Shown here in pieces: positions 53,863 through 62,389 of a DNA stretch of 64,000 bases (position 1 is the stretch's first letter; each line of letters starts with the position of its first letter). The notes beneath the pieces were generated by a model. It was not told the origin of the DNA and did no database searches. It saw nothing but the letters and a program-made list of their open reading frames with translations. The translations under genes and the position numbers were made by a program. The stretch is from Robertmurraya andreesenii (GTDB lineage: Bacteria; Bacillota; Bacilli; Bacillales; Cytobacillaceae), in contig NZ_JAUSTU010000006.1 in assembly GCF_030813005.1 (NCBI RefSeq), forward strand, positions 143,402-207,401, in the 5' to 3' direction.

Positions 53863-54442
53863 TTAAATAGGACAATACTTTTATAACTGATTGCTCAATC
53901 GTCATTCGATCCGTTTCAATGATGATTTCTGGATTTGTAGGTGCTTCATAAGGGGACGAAATTCCAGTGAATTCAGGAATTTCTCCTATTCTCGCCTTCT
54001 TATATAACCCCTTTGGATCCCGACTTTCACAAACCTGTAATGGACATTTGAGATAGATTTCAATAAATTCTCCTTCAAGAAACATGCTTCTGACTAATTC
54101 CCTATCCTCTTGAAAGGGTGAGATAAATGCAGTGGAAACGATCTGCCCACTATCGACGAAGAGCTTTGCGACCTCCCCGATTCTACGAATATTTTCTTTT
54201 CGATCTTCTTTTCGGAAGCTGAGGTCTTTATTTAAGCCGTGGCGAATGTTGTCACCGTCTAAACAAAAGCTTTGAACTTTATGTTGATAAAGGGCCTGGT
54301 CCACTGCGTTGGCCAATGTGGACTTGCCCGAGCCAGATAGTCCAGTAAACCACAGAACACAGCTCTTGTGTCCATTAAGTAAATGACGATCTTTTTTGGA
54401 AATGGTGGCCTGATGCCACGTGATATGATTACTTTTTCTCAT
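53843..54442 (-). CDS. cysC: Adenylylsulfate kinase (APS kinase)
   Basis: A 199-residue APS kinase that makes PAPS from APS and ATP. Walker A GLSGSGKST at 34-42, DGDNIRHGLNKDLSF and the GLYKKARIGEIPEFTGISSPYE-type C-terminal region identify it. ATG at 54442 has AAAGGA eight bases upstream; ATG at 54451 lies against that site. Last gene of the leftward sulfur operon, about 30 bases after sat. Confidence 0.95.
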   Translation of the reverse strand: MRKSNHITWHQATISKKDRHLLNGHKSCVLWFTGLSGSGKSTLANAVDQALYQHKVQSFCLDGDNIRHGLNKDLSFRKEDRKENIRRIGEVAKLFVDSGQIVSTAFISPFQEDRELVRSMFLEGEFIEIYLKCPLQVCESRDPKGLYKKARIGEIPEFTGISSPYEAPTNPEIIIETDRMTIEQSVIKVLSYLKGKKIL

Positions 54443-54471
54443 TTCTAACATCCTTTACACGGTCTAAGTTG

Positions 54472-55617
54472 TCAATTTACGTAAATTTCCTTCATTCCTT
54501 GAATTAAGATCTCGACGACTTCCTTCCGACTAAACTCCTTAGGAGGGAGTTCGCCGTTCTTTAGCATGGAGCGGACCTTTGTACCGGAAAGGATGACATG
54601 ATGCTCACGATCATGGGGACATGTTTTCTCAGAAGCCATGTTCTCGCATTTTGTGCAATAGAAGCTATGCTCGAAAAATAATGGTTTAATCCCAAGCTCT
54701 TCTTCACTAAAATGGGAGAAAATTTTCTGAGCATCATAGGTTCCGTAGTAGTTTCCAACACCTGCATGATCTCTTCCCACAATGAAATGGGTACAGCCAA
54801 AGTTTTTGCGAACGATGGCGTGGAAAATGGCTTCTCGTGGGCCTGCGTAGCGCATGGCAGCTGGGAAGACAGATAAGAATACACGTTTCTTTGGATAATA
54901 GTGCTCCAACAGTACCTGGTAGCTTCTCATTCGAATTTCACTTGGAATATCATCAGCCTTTGTTTCGCCCACTAAGGGATGTAGAAAAAGGCCATCGACT
55001 ATTTCTAATGCGGATTTTTGAATATACTCATGGGCTCGATGAACAGGATTACGGGTTTGAAATCCAACAATCGTTTTCCAGCCCAACTCTTGAAAATGTT
55101 GTCTTGTATCGGCAGGATCTATATAATAGTCCACAAATTTATCTTTAGGGGGTCTTTTCAAGAGGGTGATCGGCCCTGCCAAATAGTAATCAGGACGATT
55201 CATTAGTTTCTGTACCCCTGGGTGGTTCAAATCCATGGTCTTATAGACCATTAGGGCTTCTACTTCTTTGTCGGGATAGAAGATTTCCTCAAGCTCCATC
55301 GTCGCAAAAATGGTTCCGTCGTATATGAGATTGATCGTTTCACCGGTTTCTAGCTCGAGCACCTTCTCTCGATCTGCCGCTAGCGTAATAGGAATAGACC
55401 AAGGCAGCCCACCTGACAATCTCATCTGATAGACGACGGACTCATAATCCTTTTGATTCATGAAGCCTTCTAATGGGCTGTAGGCGCCATTTGCGATTAA
55501 CTCCAAATCGCTTAGCTCGAACGAATCGATCTCAACGAAATTTCGTGAATAGTCTTCCATTGCATGAAGGTTCATTCGATTAATTAGTTTTCCACCATGT
55601 GGAATGCTTTTTGACAC
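54472..55617 (-). CDS. sat: Sulfate adenylyltransferase (ATP sulfurylase)
   Basis: A 381-residue ATP sulfurylase of the Bacillus type, making APS from sulfate and ATP. It begins MSKSIPHGGKLINR, close to B. subtilis Sat, and contains the nucleotide-binding FQTRNPVHRAHE (HxxH) and GRDHAGVGNYYG motifs and the zinc-binding cysteines of CTKCENMASEKTCPHD. GTG at 55617 has AAAAAAGGAG upstream; an earlier GTG at 55641 almost touches the cysH stop and has no site of its own. Confidence 0.95.
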   Translation of the reverse strand: MSKSIPHGGKLINRMNLHAMEDYSRNFVEIDSFELSDLELIANGAYSPLEGFMNQKDYESVVYQMRLSGGLPWSIPITLAADREKVLELETGETINLIYDGTIFATMELEEIFYPDKEVEALMVYKTMDLNHPGVQKLMNRPDYYLAGPITLLKRPPKDKFVDYYIDPADTRQHFQELGWKTIVGFQTRNPVHRAHEYIQKSALEIVDGLFLHPLVGETKADDIPSEIRMRSYQVLLEHYYPKKRVFLSVFPAAMRYAGPREAIFHAIVRKNFGCTHFIVGRDHAGVGNYYGTYDAQKIFSHFSEEELGIKPLFFEHSFYCTKCENMASEKTCPHDREHHVILSGTKVRSMLKNGELPPKEFSRKEVVEILIQGMKEIYVN

Positions 55618-55642
55618 GATTTTTACAACTCCTTTTTTCACA

Positions 55643-56344
55643 TTAGTTTTCTAAGTGCAGCCCACATTCTATTTTGTTCAGTCCTGCCCAGCGGCCTTCT
55701 CTAAGGTTTCCTGAATGATTCACGGGCCGTGTGCATGGCGCACAGCCGATGCTTGGATAGCCTTCATCATGTAAGGGGTTATAGGGAAGATGATTGAGAT
55801 GGATGTAGCTGAGAATATCGTCCCATGTCCAATGTATGAGCGGGCAGATTTTGATCTTCTTGAATTTTTCATCTTTGTTGATGTATTGTGTTGTCTTTCT
55901 TGTAGGGGATTGGTCACGTCTCAACCCAGATATCCACGCCTTTGAACCCTTTAGAGCTTTTTCGAGAGGAATGACCTTTCGAAGATGGCAGCAAAGATTG
56001 GGGTTTTGTGCCCATAACTTTTCTCCATGTAATTCTGATTGCTCCTCTAAGCTTAGCTCAGGTGTCACCATCTCGATCTGAAGGCTGGGGTAGCGGTCTT
56101 TAACCTGTTCAATTAATTCGTAGGTCTCTTCAAAATGGAGCCCAGTATCCAGAAACTTGATTTTTGCTCTTTTGTTGACTTTGTAAATGAGATCGATAAG
56201 TACGATGCCTTCTGCTCCGAAGCTGCAGGCATAGACAATGTCATCCCCATATTCTTGGAAAGCCCATTTTAATACCTCATAGTAATCAGAACGATCATCG
56301 AAGATCGGCTCACCCCAGTTCTCATAGGTTAAACACTCTGCCAA
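55643..56344 (-). CDS. cysH: Phosphoadenylylsulfate/adenylylsulfate reductase CysH
   Basis: A 233-residue CysH, the same length as in B. subtilis. It reduces (P)APS to sulfite with thioredoxin. The CC (NLCCHLRK) and CxxC (GCAPCTRP) pairs predict a [4Fe-4S] cluster, the mark of enzymes that accept APS, and the catalytic cysteine is in the C-terminal ECGLH. TTG at 56344 has GAGGTGA five bases before it; an in-frame GTG at 56353 falls within that site. No sulfite reductase gene is in this operon, so the sulfite is presumably used by the phosphosulfolactate synthase. Confidence 0.95.
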   Translation of the reverse strand: MAECLTYENWGEPIFDDRSDYYEVLKWAFQEYGDDIVYACSFGAEGIVLIDLIYKVNKRAKIKFLDTGLHFEETYELIEQVKDRYPSLQIEMVTPELSLEEQSELHGEKLWAQNPNLCCHLRKVIPLEKALKGSKAWISGLRRDQSPTRKTTQYINKDEKFKKIKICPLIHWTWDDILSYIHLNHLPYNPLHDEGYPSIGCAPCTRPVNHSGNLREGRWAGLNKIECGLHLEN

Positions 56345-56360
56345 GTAAATCACCTCGTTT

Positions 56361-56900
56361 CTACGCTTCGACCGTCATAAATTCTAGTGAAATGGATTCA
56401 TTATTTTCTACGGTTCGTTTGTTCATTTTGTTGATATGTCCATATTTATGATAGGAGATGAATGCTCGCATCCAGGAGCCATGGCCAAAGACTAAGATGC
56501 TTGAAGCATCCTTGTATTTTTTCAAAAAATGAATAATCCGCTGTTCTAAATTTAAGAGACTTTCGCCGAGAACCATCTCTCTAGGATTTTCAAGCCATTG
56601 GTCTCCGTAAGCTGCAAGAAGTTCACTCTTTGGACGTCCCTCGAATTTCCCAAAATCTAATTCGTTTAATAATGATTCTTTGATGGGCTCATATCCATAG
56701 GCGAAGGCTGTTTGCTCTGTTCTTTGTAGAGCACTACAAAGAACATATTCAAAGCATTTTCCTCTTAAAAGTAGTGCATTATCCAGCATGTCACATTGGT
56801 CCTTTACCGAAATTGGCAGGACGGGGATATCCCTTTTTCCTTGAAGCTTATGCTTCTTGTTCCATTCTGTTGGGAGATGCCTTATAAGGGTAATTTCCAT
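56361..56900 (-). CDS. Histidine phosphatase family protein (possible phosphosulfolactate phosphatase)
   Basis: A 179-residue histidine phosphatase (phosphoglycerate mutase-like). The RH motif is at the N-terminus (TLIRHLPTEWN, H8), and the second catalytic histidine is in FGHGSWMRA. It starts inside the end of the phosphosulfolactate synthase gene (19-base overlap) and runs into cysH, so it is translationally tied to the pathway. In B. subtilis and methanogens the next step, removal of phosphate from phosphosulfolactate, is done by an unrelated ComB protein, absent here. The natural reading is that this enzyme takes that role, but this is inference. Confidence 0.87.
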   Translation of the reverse strand: MEITLIRHLPTEWNKKHKLQGKRDIPVLPISVKDQCDMLDNALLLRGKCFEYVLCSALQRTEQTAFAYGYEPIKESLLNELDFGKFEGRPKSELLAAYGDQWLENPREMVLGESLLNLEQRIIHFLKKYKDASSILVFGHGSWMRAFISYHKYGHINKMNKRTVENNESISLEFMTVEA

Positions 56901-57652
56901 TCCTGCTCCTCCAAGTAAAAGGTTTCGCTTCTAAGGCCTTGTCTTTGTGCCTCTAAAATCAATACATCAGCCAATTTTACATTTCCAAGATTCACATTAG
57001 GACCAATCTCATTAATAAAGTACATTTGATGCTTGTGAGTAGGGGCTTCAAAAATTATTTTTTTATCATCGAGTTCTTCTAGCAGGTTCTTGACGAGATT
57101 TGATTTAATTCGGCCATTTTGATCATAGATACCTGCAGTGCCTGAGTCCCTGCCTTCTGTGATGACATATTGGCAGCCTGCATTCAAAAAGTAATCTATT
57201 TCTTGTTTCCATTCCGTAACAGGCATATCACACTCGGAATCCTTGGAACCTACCTCTGCAATCACCCAGAAATCTCTTTTGAACTCTGACACAATCTCCA
57301 GTCTTTCTTCCAATGGAATGTCAAAAGTGCCGTTTGAAACCTCCACCCATTCTATGCCTAATTCAGCTAACCAGCTCAAGTACTCTGAAAGCTTATTTTG
57401 CAGATAGCATTTTTCAAACAGAGTTCCACCGAAATAGGGACGGATTCCATATTCTTGATAAAGCTTGATTTTTTCCTTTAGGTTTGGCGCAATATAGGCT
57501 GAGCCAATGCCAATTTTGGCGATGTCAATGAACTGGTGATAATCACCAAGTATATGCTTTAACTCACCTACAGGCGTACCGAAATCAACAATAGAAGTAA
57601 GGCCATAGCTTCTACTTCCAGTAGTTCTCTTCGGCAATCGCAAAAAATCCAT
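56882..57652 (-). CDS. Phosphosulfolactate synthase (ComA/YitD family)
   Basis: A 256-residue TIM-barrel protein of the ComA family, which adds sulfite to phosphoenolpyruvate to make (2R)-phospho-3-sulfolactate. Family blocks are the opening GLTSIVDFGTPVGELKHIL, IDIAKIGIGSAYIAPN, YFGGTLFEKCYLQNK, VEVSNGTFDIP and VITEGRDSGTAGIYD. AGAGGAGG lies nine bases before the ATG. First gene of the leftward operon. Sulfolactate is a major spore metabolite of B. subtilis, where the yit genes are made late in sporulation. I did not find a clear sigma-K promoter; a dyad ATGTGTA (57707-57713) with TACACAT (57727-57733) lies upstream. Confidence 0.92.
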   Translation of the reverse strand: MDFLRLPKRTTGSRSYGLTSIVDFGTPVGELKHILGDYHQFIDIAKIGIGSAYIAPNLKEKIKLYQEYGIRPYFGGTLFEKCYLQNKLSEYLSWLAELGIEWVEVSNGTFDIPLEERLEIVSEFKRDFWVIAEVGSKDSECDMPVTEWKQEIDYFLNAGCQYVITEGRDSGTAGIYDQNGRIKSNLVKNLLEELDDKKIIFEAPTHKHQMYFINEIGPNVNLGNVKLADVLILEAQRQGLRSETFYLEEQEWKLPL

Positions 57653-57860
57653 GGGCGTAAGCCTCCTCTATTTTTCCTAGGATAGTTATATTCATAATCT
57701 GGGTGAATGTGTATATATTGGGCTTTTACACATGGAAATAGGCTTGATGTAACTGAAGGTAAATTTATCAAGCTTTGTATATTCTTCGAAATCAACTCAA
57801 ACAATAAAATAGGTTCATTGGCTATTCTTTAAATTCGTATTTGGATAGGGGTGTTCGATT

Positions 57861-59519
57861 TTGTCTGAGCGAAAACATAAAGGGATGACCATTTTTGCCA
57901 TTGGCTCTATCCCGCTCATTCTCGTGTTGGGGAACTCCATGCTTATCCCGATCCTGTCTAAGATGAAAACAGAACTAGATATAACCCAATTTAAGGTAAG
58001 TTTAATTATTTCGGTATTCTCCATTGCTGCTGCCATTTCTATCCCTGTACTAGGCTATTTATCTGATCGTTTTTCTCGTAAGGCCATTATCATTCCTGCT
58101 CTTATTTTGTATGGGTCAGGAGGGCTACTTGCGGGTGCTGCAGCGGCATGGTTTTCCAGTGCATATACATGGATTTTGGCGGGAAGAATTATGCAAGGAA
58201 TCGGAGCAGCAGGTACAGCCCCTATTGCGATGGCATTGACGGGTGACTTGTTCAAAGGGGGAGAACAGAGTAAGGTTCTAGGCCTAGTCGAGGCTTCCAA
58301 CGGATTTGGAAAGGTGATCAGTCCGATTATCGGGTCCTTATTTGCCCTTCTATTCTGGTACGCAGCTTTTTTTGCCTTTCCCGTTTTTTGCTTAATTTCT
58401 GTTTTATTAACGATATTTTTTATCAAGGAAAAAAAGACAAAAAAGGAACCACCTCCGGTTGGACAGTATGTGAAGGGCCTGCTTTCCGTTTTTAAGACGG
58501 AAGGACGCTGGCTTTTTGTTGCTTATTTAACTGGGGCAACCTGTTTGTTTACTTTATTTGGAATATTGTTTTATATTTCCGATATTCTCGAAAAAGAGCA
58601 TCAAATTGATGGTGTTTTAAAGGGTGGAATCCTTGCTATTCCATTGCTTTTCATGACAACAACGTCTTATATCACAGGGAGCAAGATTGGGAAAAAGATG
58701 AGGTTGATGAAAACTCTGATTGTCATAGGTTTGCTACTGATGACGATTTCATTCTCTGTGCTCGTATTTTTTGAAAAATTGGTTCCTTTTTTTGCGGTAC
58801 TTGTGATTAGCAGTATTGGAACAGGATTAGTCCTTCCCTGCATCAATAGCTTTATTACGGGCTCCGTTCCAACTGACCGAAGGGGATTTGTTACCTATAA
58901 TTCCATTACAAAATTTTTCGGTTCGGTTCAGCATTGGCGCCAAAAGACAATAAATCTAAAGCTTGTGAAATATTTAGCCATCGGAAGTATTCCGAGTGCA
59001 GCCTGTGCGGTGGGAATTCTTCATCTCTTCGATACCTTTTTTCAAAATCAGGATGAAATCATTAAGCATGCACTTGGTTATGTTCTAATTGTCGTGGCCA
59101 TCACGACTTTGATTAAGACTTTTATGAAAGAAAGGTTTCAGTTAAATCGTATTCAGCTGAAGTCATTGGAAGAAAAGAAAGCATTGACTATTGGAATCGG
59201 TGCAGCCCTGGGATTCATCGTCGGGTTGACTTCGATTGGCTCGGGCTCCTTATTTGCGCTAGCGATGCTTTTTTTATACAAAATGACCCCATCCGAATTA
59301 GTCGGAACCGACATCGCACATGCCTTTTTATTGGTGACGGTGGCTGGCCTACTCCATGCGGGTATCGGGCATGTGGATTATTTATTAATGTTTAACCTTC
59401 TTGTCGGTTCCATTCCGGGAGTGATGATAGGAAGCAGTTTGTCCTCTAAATTTCCCGCAAAGCCGTTGCGAACGATATTAGCGATTATGATTCTACTGAG
59501 TGGGTTTACCTTAATCTAA
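57861..59519 (+). CDS. MFS-TSUP transporter fusion, both halves truncated
   Basis: A 552-residue membrane protein made of two unrelated transporter parts. Residues 1 to about 356 are a major facilitator (YitG-like) with about ten membrane segments, the GYLSDRFSRK loop and GRIMQGIGAAGTAP, but lacking the last one or two segments. From about residue 357 (base 58929) it is the C-terminal two thirds of a TSUP/TauE-SafE-type exporter (HWRQKTINLKLVKYLAIGS, GFIVGLTSIGSGSL, a final RTILAIMILLSG), lacking its first ~70 residues. It looks like an in-frame deletion joining two neighbouring genes. TTG at 57861 has GGGGTG upstream. Either a new exporter or a non-functional remnant; both families fit sulfolactate or sulfite export. 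Confidence 0.8.
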   Translation: MSERKHKGMTIFAIGSIPLILVLGNSMLIPILSKMKTELDITQFKVSLIISVFSIAAAISIPVLGYLSDRFSRKAIIIPALILYGSGGLLAGAAAAWFSSAYTWILAGRIMQGIGAAGTAPIAMALTGDLFKGGEQSKVLGLVEASNGFGKVISPIIGSLFALLFWYAAFFAFPVFCLISVLLTIFFIKEKKTKKEPPPVGQYVKGLLSVFKTEGRWLFVAYLTGATCLFTLFGILFYISDILEKEHQIDGVLKGGILAIPLLFMTTTSYITGSKIGKKMRLMKTLIVIGLLLMTISFSVLVFFEKLVPFFAVLVISSIGTGLVLPCINSFITGSVPTDRRGFVTYNSITKFFGSVQHWRQKTINLKLVKYLAIGSIPSAACAVGILHLFDTFFQNQDEIIKHALGYVLIVVAITTLIKTFMKERFQLNRIQLKSLEEKKALTIGIGAALGFIVGLTSIGSGSLFALAMLFLYKMTPSELVGTDIAHAFLLVTVAGLLHAGIGHVDYLLMFNLLVGSIPGVMIGSSLSSKFPAKPLRTILAIMILLSGFTLI

Positions 59520-59523
59520 GCAA

Positions 59524-59549
59524 AAAAAGGGGAGATCCCCTTTTTATTT
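59524..59549. terminator. Bidirectional terminator between convergent genes
   Basis: AAAAAGGGG (59524-59532) pairs with CCCCTTTTT (59537-59545), four-base loop, A- and T-runs on both sides. Confidence 0.85.
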
Positions 59550-60311
59550 TTGTCCGATTTTATTTCGGTACCATGGGCCGAACACAACATGTAACCCAAT
59601 GTCTGCAGCAAAGTGTGAGATCATTGCGATTTCAATTCCGTATTTCCAATACAAATAACCAAAAACGATTCCAGGAATGGTATTTAATAGGATGGTACGG
59701 ATGACAACGACCTTCGTCTTACCGATGGCTTGGATCGCTGCTGGCAAATGACCGACTCCAAATAATAGTGCGGCTACTACAATACCAATCCAATAGGCGC
59801 TGTCTTCTAATCCAATCAATGAAGTTAAATAAACAGTAATCGTCATAATGAAAAGTCTTGTTAACACTTCTTCAGAGATTCCGCCATACAATGAGGCTAG
59901 TAAGGATTGTTTTCTTGATGGAAGCGGCATGTCTATCTTCGGCATCTTCTTAGCAAAGGCCATATCAATAGCGATAATCAGAATAGATAATAGTAAGCCT
60001 GCAAGAATAGCCACGACAATCATAGTGGGAACAGAGTAAGGAATGTCTATCCCGAACAACCAGTTATCTACTATATACCAATGTAAGTCCACCTTCGGGG
60101 CAAATCTTGTTCCTACATAGGAAGCCACCCCTAATAATAAGGCTGACTGAAAAACACTAATGAGCATGAGGACAGGTGTAGACGGCACCTTTTTTCCTGG
60201 TTTGTTTCTTCGCTCCTCTTCTATTTTTCCTTGCAACATCTTAAATTGATATGGCGTGACCGCGATCGCACCGATGACGGAAGCGATCCAGAAAATCAGA
60301 AATACCTTCAT
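59544..60311 (-). CDS. CPBP-family intramembrane metalloprotease (CAAX protease-like)
   Basis: A 255-residue membrane protein with about seven hydrophobic segments. The CPBP motifs are EEVLTR (GGISEEVLTRLFIM), FGVGHLP and HFAADIGLH, which supply the glutamates and histidines of the active site. GAGGGTG precedes ATG at 60311 by five bases; the frame stays open to 60419, but the extension is charged, not membrane-like, and lacks a site. Relatives act as bacteriocin-immunity or processing proteases. Substrate unknown. Confidence 0.88.
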   Translation of the reverse strand: MKVFLIFWIASVIGAIAVTPYQFKMLQGKIEEERRNKPGKKVPSTPVLMLISVFQSALLLGVASYVGTRFAPKVDLHWYIVDNWLFGIDIPYSVPTMIVVAILAGLLLSILIIAIDMAFAKKMPKIDMPLPSRKQSLLASLYGGISEEVLTRLFIMTITVYLTSLIGLEDSAYWIGIVVAALLFGVGHLPAAIQAIGKTKVVVIRTILLNTIPGIVFGYLYWKYGIEIAMISHFAADIGLHVVFGPWYRNKIGQK

Positions 60312-60546
60312 TTTTGCACCCTCGATTCGTGATAATTTAATAAATAATTGCGAACTAAAGATAGTACGAATGGGAAATCTATTTCGTTCACGAAAAAAGA
60401 AAAAATATTGATCATTCATATTAGCAGGTTCAAATCGTATAATTTATAGAGTGGACGAGTCTCTTTAGTGAAAATGATCTAATGGGTGTTTATTTCTGTT
60501 AAACTATTTTAGGTAGCGTGAATTTATTGAATTGAAGGAGCTCAGT

Positions 60547-61155
60547 ATGGAAAATTGGTTGCTGGACATTATGAATGACTATGGCTATGTAGGGATTATG
60601 CTCCTAATTGCGGTGGAGAATATCTTCCCACCTATCCCATCTGAGGTGATTTTGACATTTGGTGGATTTATGACCTCGACAACGAATTTAACCATTGTTG
60701 GAGTCGTGATTGCTTCTACCGCCGGCTCAATGATTGGGGCGATTGTGCTCTATGTCCTTGGACTCCAGTTTGGTGTGGAACGATTGGAACAGGTCGTGAA
60801 TAAATGGGGTCATATTCTAAGAGTGACCAAACATGATATACATAAGGCAGATGCCTGGTTTGATAAATATGGTTCATGGACAGTTTTCTTTTGCCGCTTT
60901 GTCCCATTAATTAGAAGCCTAATTTCAATTCCAGCAGGGATGTCCAATATGAATTTTGGAGTTTTTCTTGCCTTTACTTTTGTCGGAACGCTGATTTGGA
61001 ATATTGTACTAGTCAACCTCGGGGCATCGGTAGGTTCTAACTGGGAAGTTATTGTGGAAAAAATGGACATCTACTCAAATTTTGTTTATGCCATTCTTAT
61101 TATGGTAGCAATGGTGTTCTTGTTTATGTTTATAAAGAGAAGGAAATTAAAATAG
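60547..61155 (+). CDS. DedA-family membrane protein
   Basis: A 202-residue DedA/SNARE-associated (VTT domain) protein with four to five hydrophobic segments. Typical parts are the N-terminal ENIFPPIPSEVILTFGGF, GSMIGAIVLYVLG, and the FCRFVPLIRSLISIPAGMSN block with its conserved arginines. AAGGAG lies six bases before ATG at 60547. DedA proteins recycle lipid carriers (undecaprenyl phosphate, phosphatidylethanolamine) across the membrane; which lipid is moved here is not known. Confidence 0.93.
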   Translation: MENWLLDIMNDYGYVGIMLLIAVENIFPPIPSEVILTFGGFMTSTTNLTIVGVVIASTAGSMIGAIVLYVLGLQFGVERLEQVVNKWGHILRVTKHDIHKADAWFDKYGSWTVFFCRFVPLIRSLISIPAGMSNMNFGVFLAFTFVGTLIWNIVLVNLGASVGSNWEVIVEKMDIYSNFVYAILIMVAMVFLFMFIKRRKLK

Positions 61156-61168
61156 GTTGGAACGCGTG

Positions 61169-61201
61169 CGATTGCTGAATAAGGGCAGTCGTTTTTTTTT
61201 T
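61169..61201 (+). terminator. Terminator of the DedA gene
   Basis: CGATTGC (61169-61175) pairs with GCAGTCG (61185-61191) with one G-U, followed by ten T. Confidence 0.8.
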
Positions 61202-61220
61202 ACGAATGGTTGCTTTATTG

Positions 61221-61275
61221 GAAGAAATAGAATAAGAGAAAAGCAACTCTTCAAGGAAGAATCGTTGTTTTCTTA
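61221..61275 (+). repeat. Degenerate repeat, copy 1
   Basis: This 55-base stretch is similar to 62746-62796: GAAGAAATAGA followed by a 35-base core (61241-61275) that matches the other copy at 29 of 35 positions. Both read as similar peptide fragments in one plus-strand frame (KQLFKEESLFS and KQPFNEETLFS). Probably a dispersed element or remnant of a repeated gene family. Confidence 0.45.
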
Positions 61276-61341
61276 ATAAGGGTAAATCATAATGGCTGAA
61301 AATTGCATTATGGAATATAATGTAAGGATTCATAGATAAAT

Positions 61342-61359
61342 GGGGATTGATCAATCCCC
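61342..61359. repeat. Perfect 18-base palindrome
   Basis: GGGGATTGATCAATCCCC lies in the 316-base gap 61156-61471, after the DedA terminator and repeat copy 1. No T-run follows on either strand, so it is not an intrinsic terminator. It may be an operator or recombination site. The remainder of the gap shows no gene; a small GCAAC/GTTGC stem lies near 61413. Confidence 0.45.
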
Positions 61360-61471
61360 CCACTTCAAACAGCTCGTAATAGATGCTAAGTGGTGGGGAG
61401 TTCAAGGTTGCAACTTCCTTACCGTTGCGGGTTAGTGCTAAAAATAATAATAAAGGGATGATAAAAAGATA

Positions 61472-61705
61472 ATGAATAATATCGATAAAAGAAATCGTTT
61501 AGATGACGAACCTTTTAATTTTCGAGTAACAAAAGATAATACAGTCTTTCTGGACTATAATGGCAGACAAGTAAAAGTCTTGAAAGGAACAGAAGCAGAG
61601 AAATTTCTAAAGAAAATTAGTGTTGCAGAAAGTACAACGGAAGCACAGTTAATAATGGCAAAGATTACTGGAAATTTTAAAAGGGGTAATGAAAGAAATA
61701 GTTAA
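61472..61705 (+). CDS. Conserved hypothetical protein, 77 residues
   Basis: A small, hydrophilic, basic-and-acidic protein with no signal peptide or membrane segment. Its C-terminal LIMAKITGNFKRGNE pattern looks like a short protein family I remember from Bacillaceae genomes, but no function is known to me. AAAGGGATGA lies rather far (about 14 bases) before the ATG. It stands alone between the DedA gene and a convergent hypothetical gene. Confidence 0.6.
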   Translation: MNNIDKRNRLDDEPFNFRVTKDNTVFLDYNGRQVKVLKGTEAEKFLKKISVAESTTEAQLIMAKITGNFKRGNERNS

Positions 61706-61726
61706 GGAAATCAATAATTGATTGGA

Positions 61727-62194
61727 TTAGCATCCAGATACTATAACTTTTCGAAAACAAGATAGTAATGATATAAACTGTTTTGTTTCGGCATCATATA
61801 TAGCATATTGTCCTTTAAATTCTTTTTCTGTTTCTTTTACGCTCATAAGAAAATAGACCTGCCTATTAGGGTTTGGAGCAGGATAAAACTCTTTAATGTT
61901 AGAATCAGGATAAGAATATTGTACTTCACCATCTTTGTACTTATAGACAAATTTATCAATGTCTTTAAATAGAACCTTTTCCCTTTTGCTTAATGTTGCA
62001 CCAGAATACTCCTTGTAATGAAATTCTGTTTGTAACTCTTTATAAAACTGATCTGGGCTTTGCCTAATTACTTTGTCACGGTTTGCTGGGTAAAGTATCA
62101 ATTGTTCCTTTTCATTTCTTATTTTTTCTGCATTTACTGAAATGCCAATAAAGAGTAAGAAGGAAAAACAAATGCTACCTAAGATAAATTTCAT
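61727..62194 (-). CDS. Secreted hypothetical protein
   Basis: A 155-residue protein with a clear signal peptide (about residues 1-22: short basic start, hydrophobic core FILGSICFSFLLFIGISV, then NAEK). The mature part is hydrophilic, with several tyrosines and charged residues, and ends SCFRKVIVSGC with two cysteines. GAGGAGG lies six bases before ATG at 62194. No family was recognised. Confidence 0.7.
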   Translation of the reverse strand: MKFILGSICFSFLLFIGISVNAEKIRNEKEQLILYPANRDKVIRQSPDQFYKELQTEFHYKEYSGATLSKREKVLFKDIDKFVYKYKDGEVQYSYPDSNIKEFYPAPNPNRQVYFLMSVKETEKEFKGQYAIYDAETKQFISLLSCFRKVIVSGC

Positions 62195-62389
62195 AATGTA
62201 CCTCCTCAATGAATTTAAAGACGTATCTTTAGTATTATTTCCAAATATATAAATTTTCCATTGGCCGCTGTAATGATGTAATTAATTTTGTGAATAATTG
62301 TACGTTAGCGAAAGCGTGCGTTTCCGGAACAAGCAGGAATGCTTTTTCACTGTCGGAGCAGGTTAGTGAAAAGAGGATAAACTATACTT

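Noticed and set aside
61130..61405. 91-codon minus-strand frame after the DedA gene
   Set aside because: Overlaps the DedA terminator and repeat copy 1, has no ribosome binding site, and the plus-strand repeat explains its sequence better.
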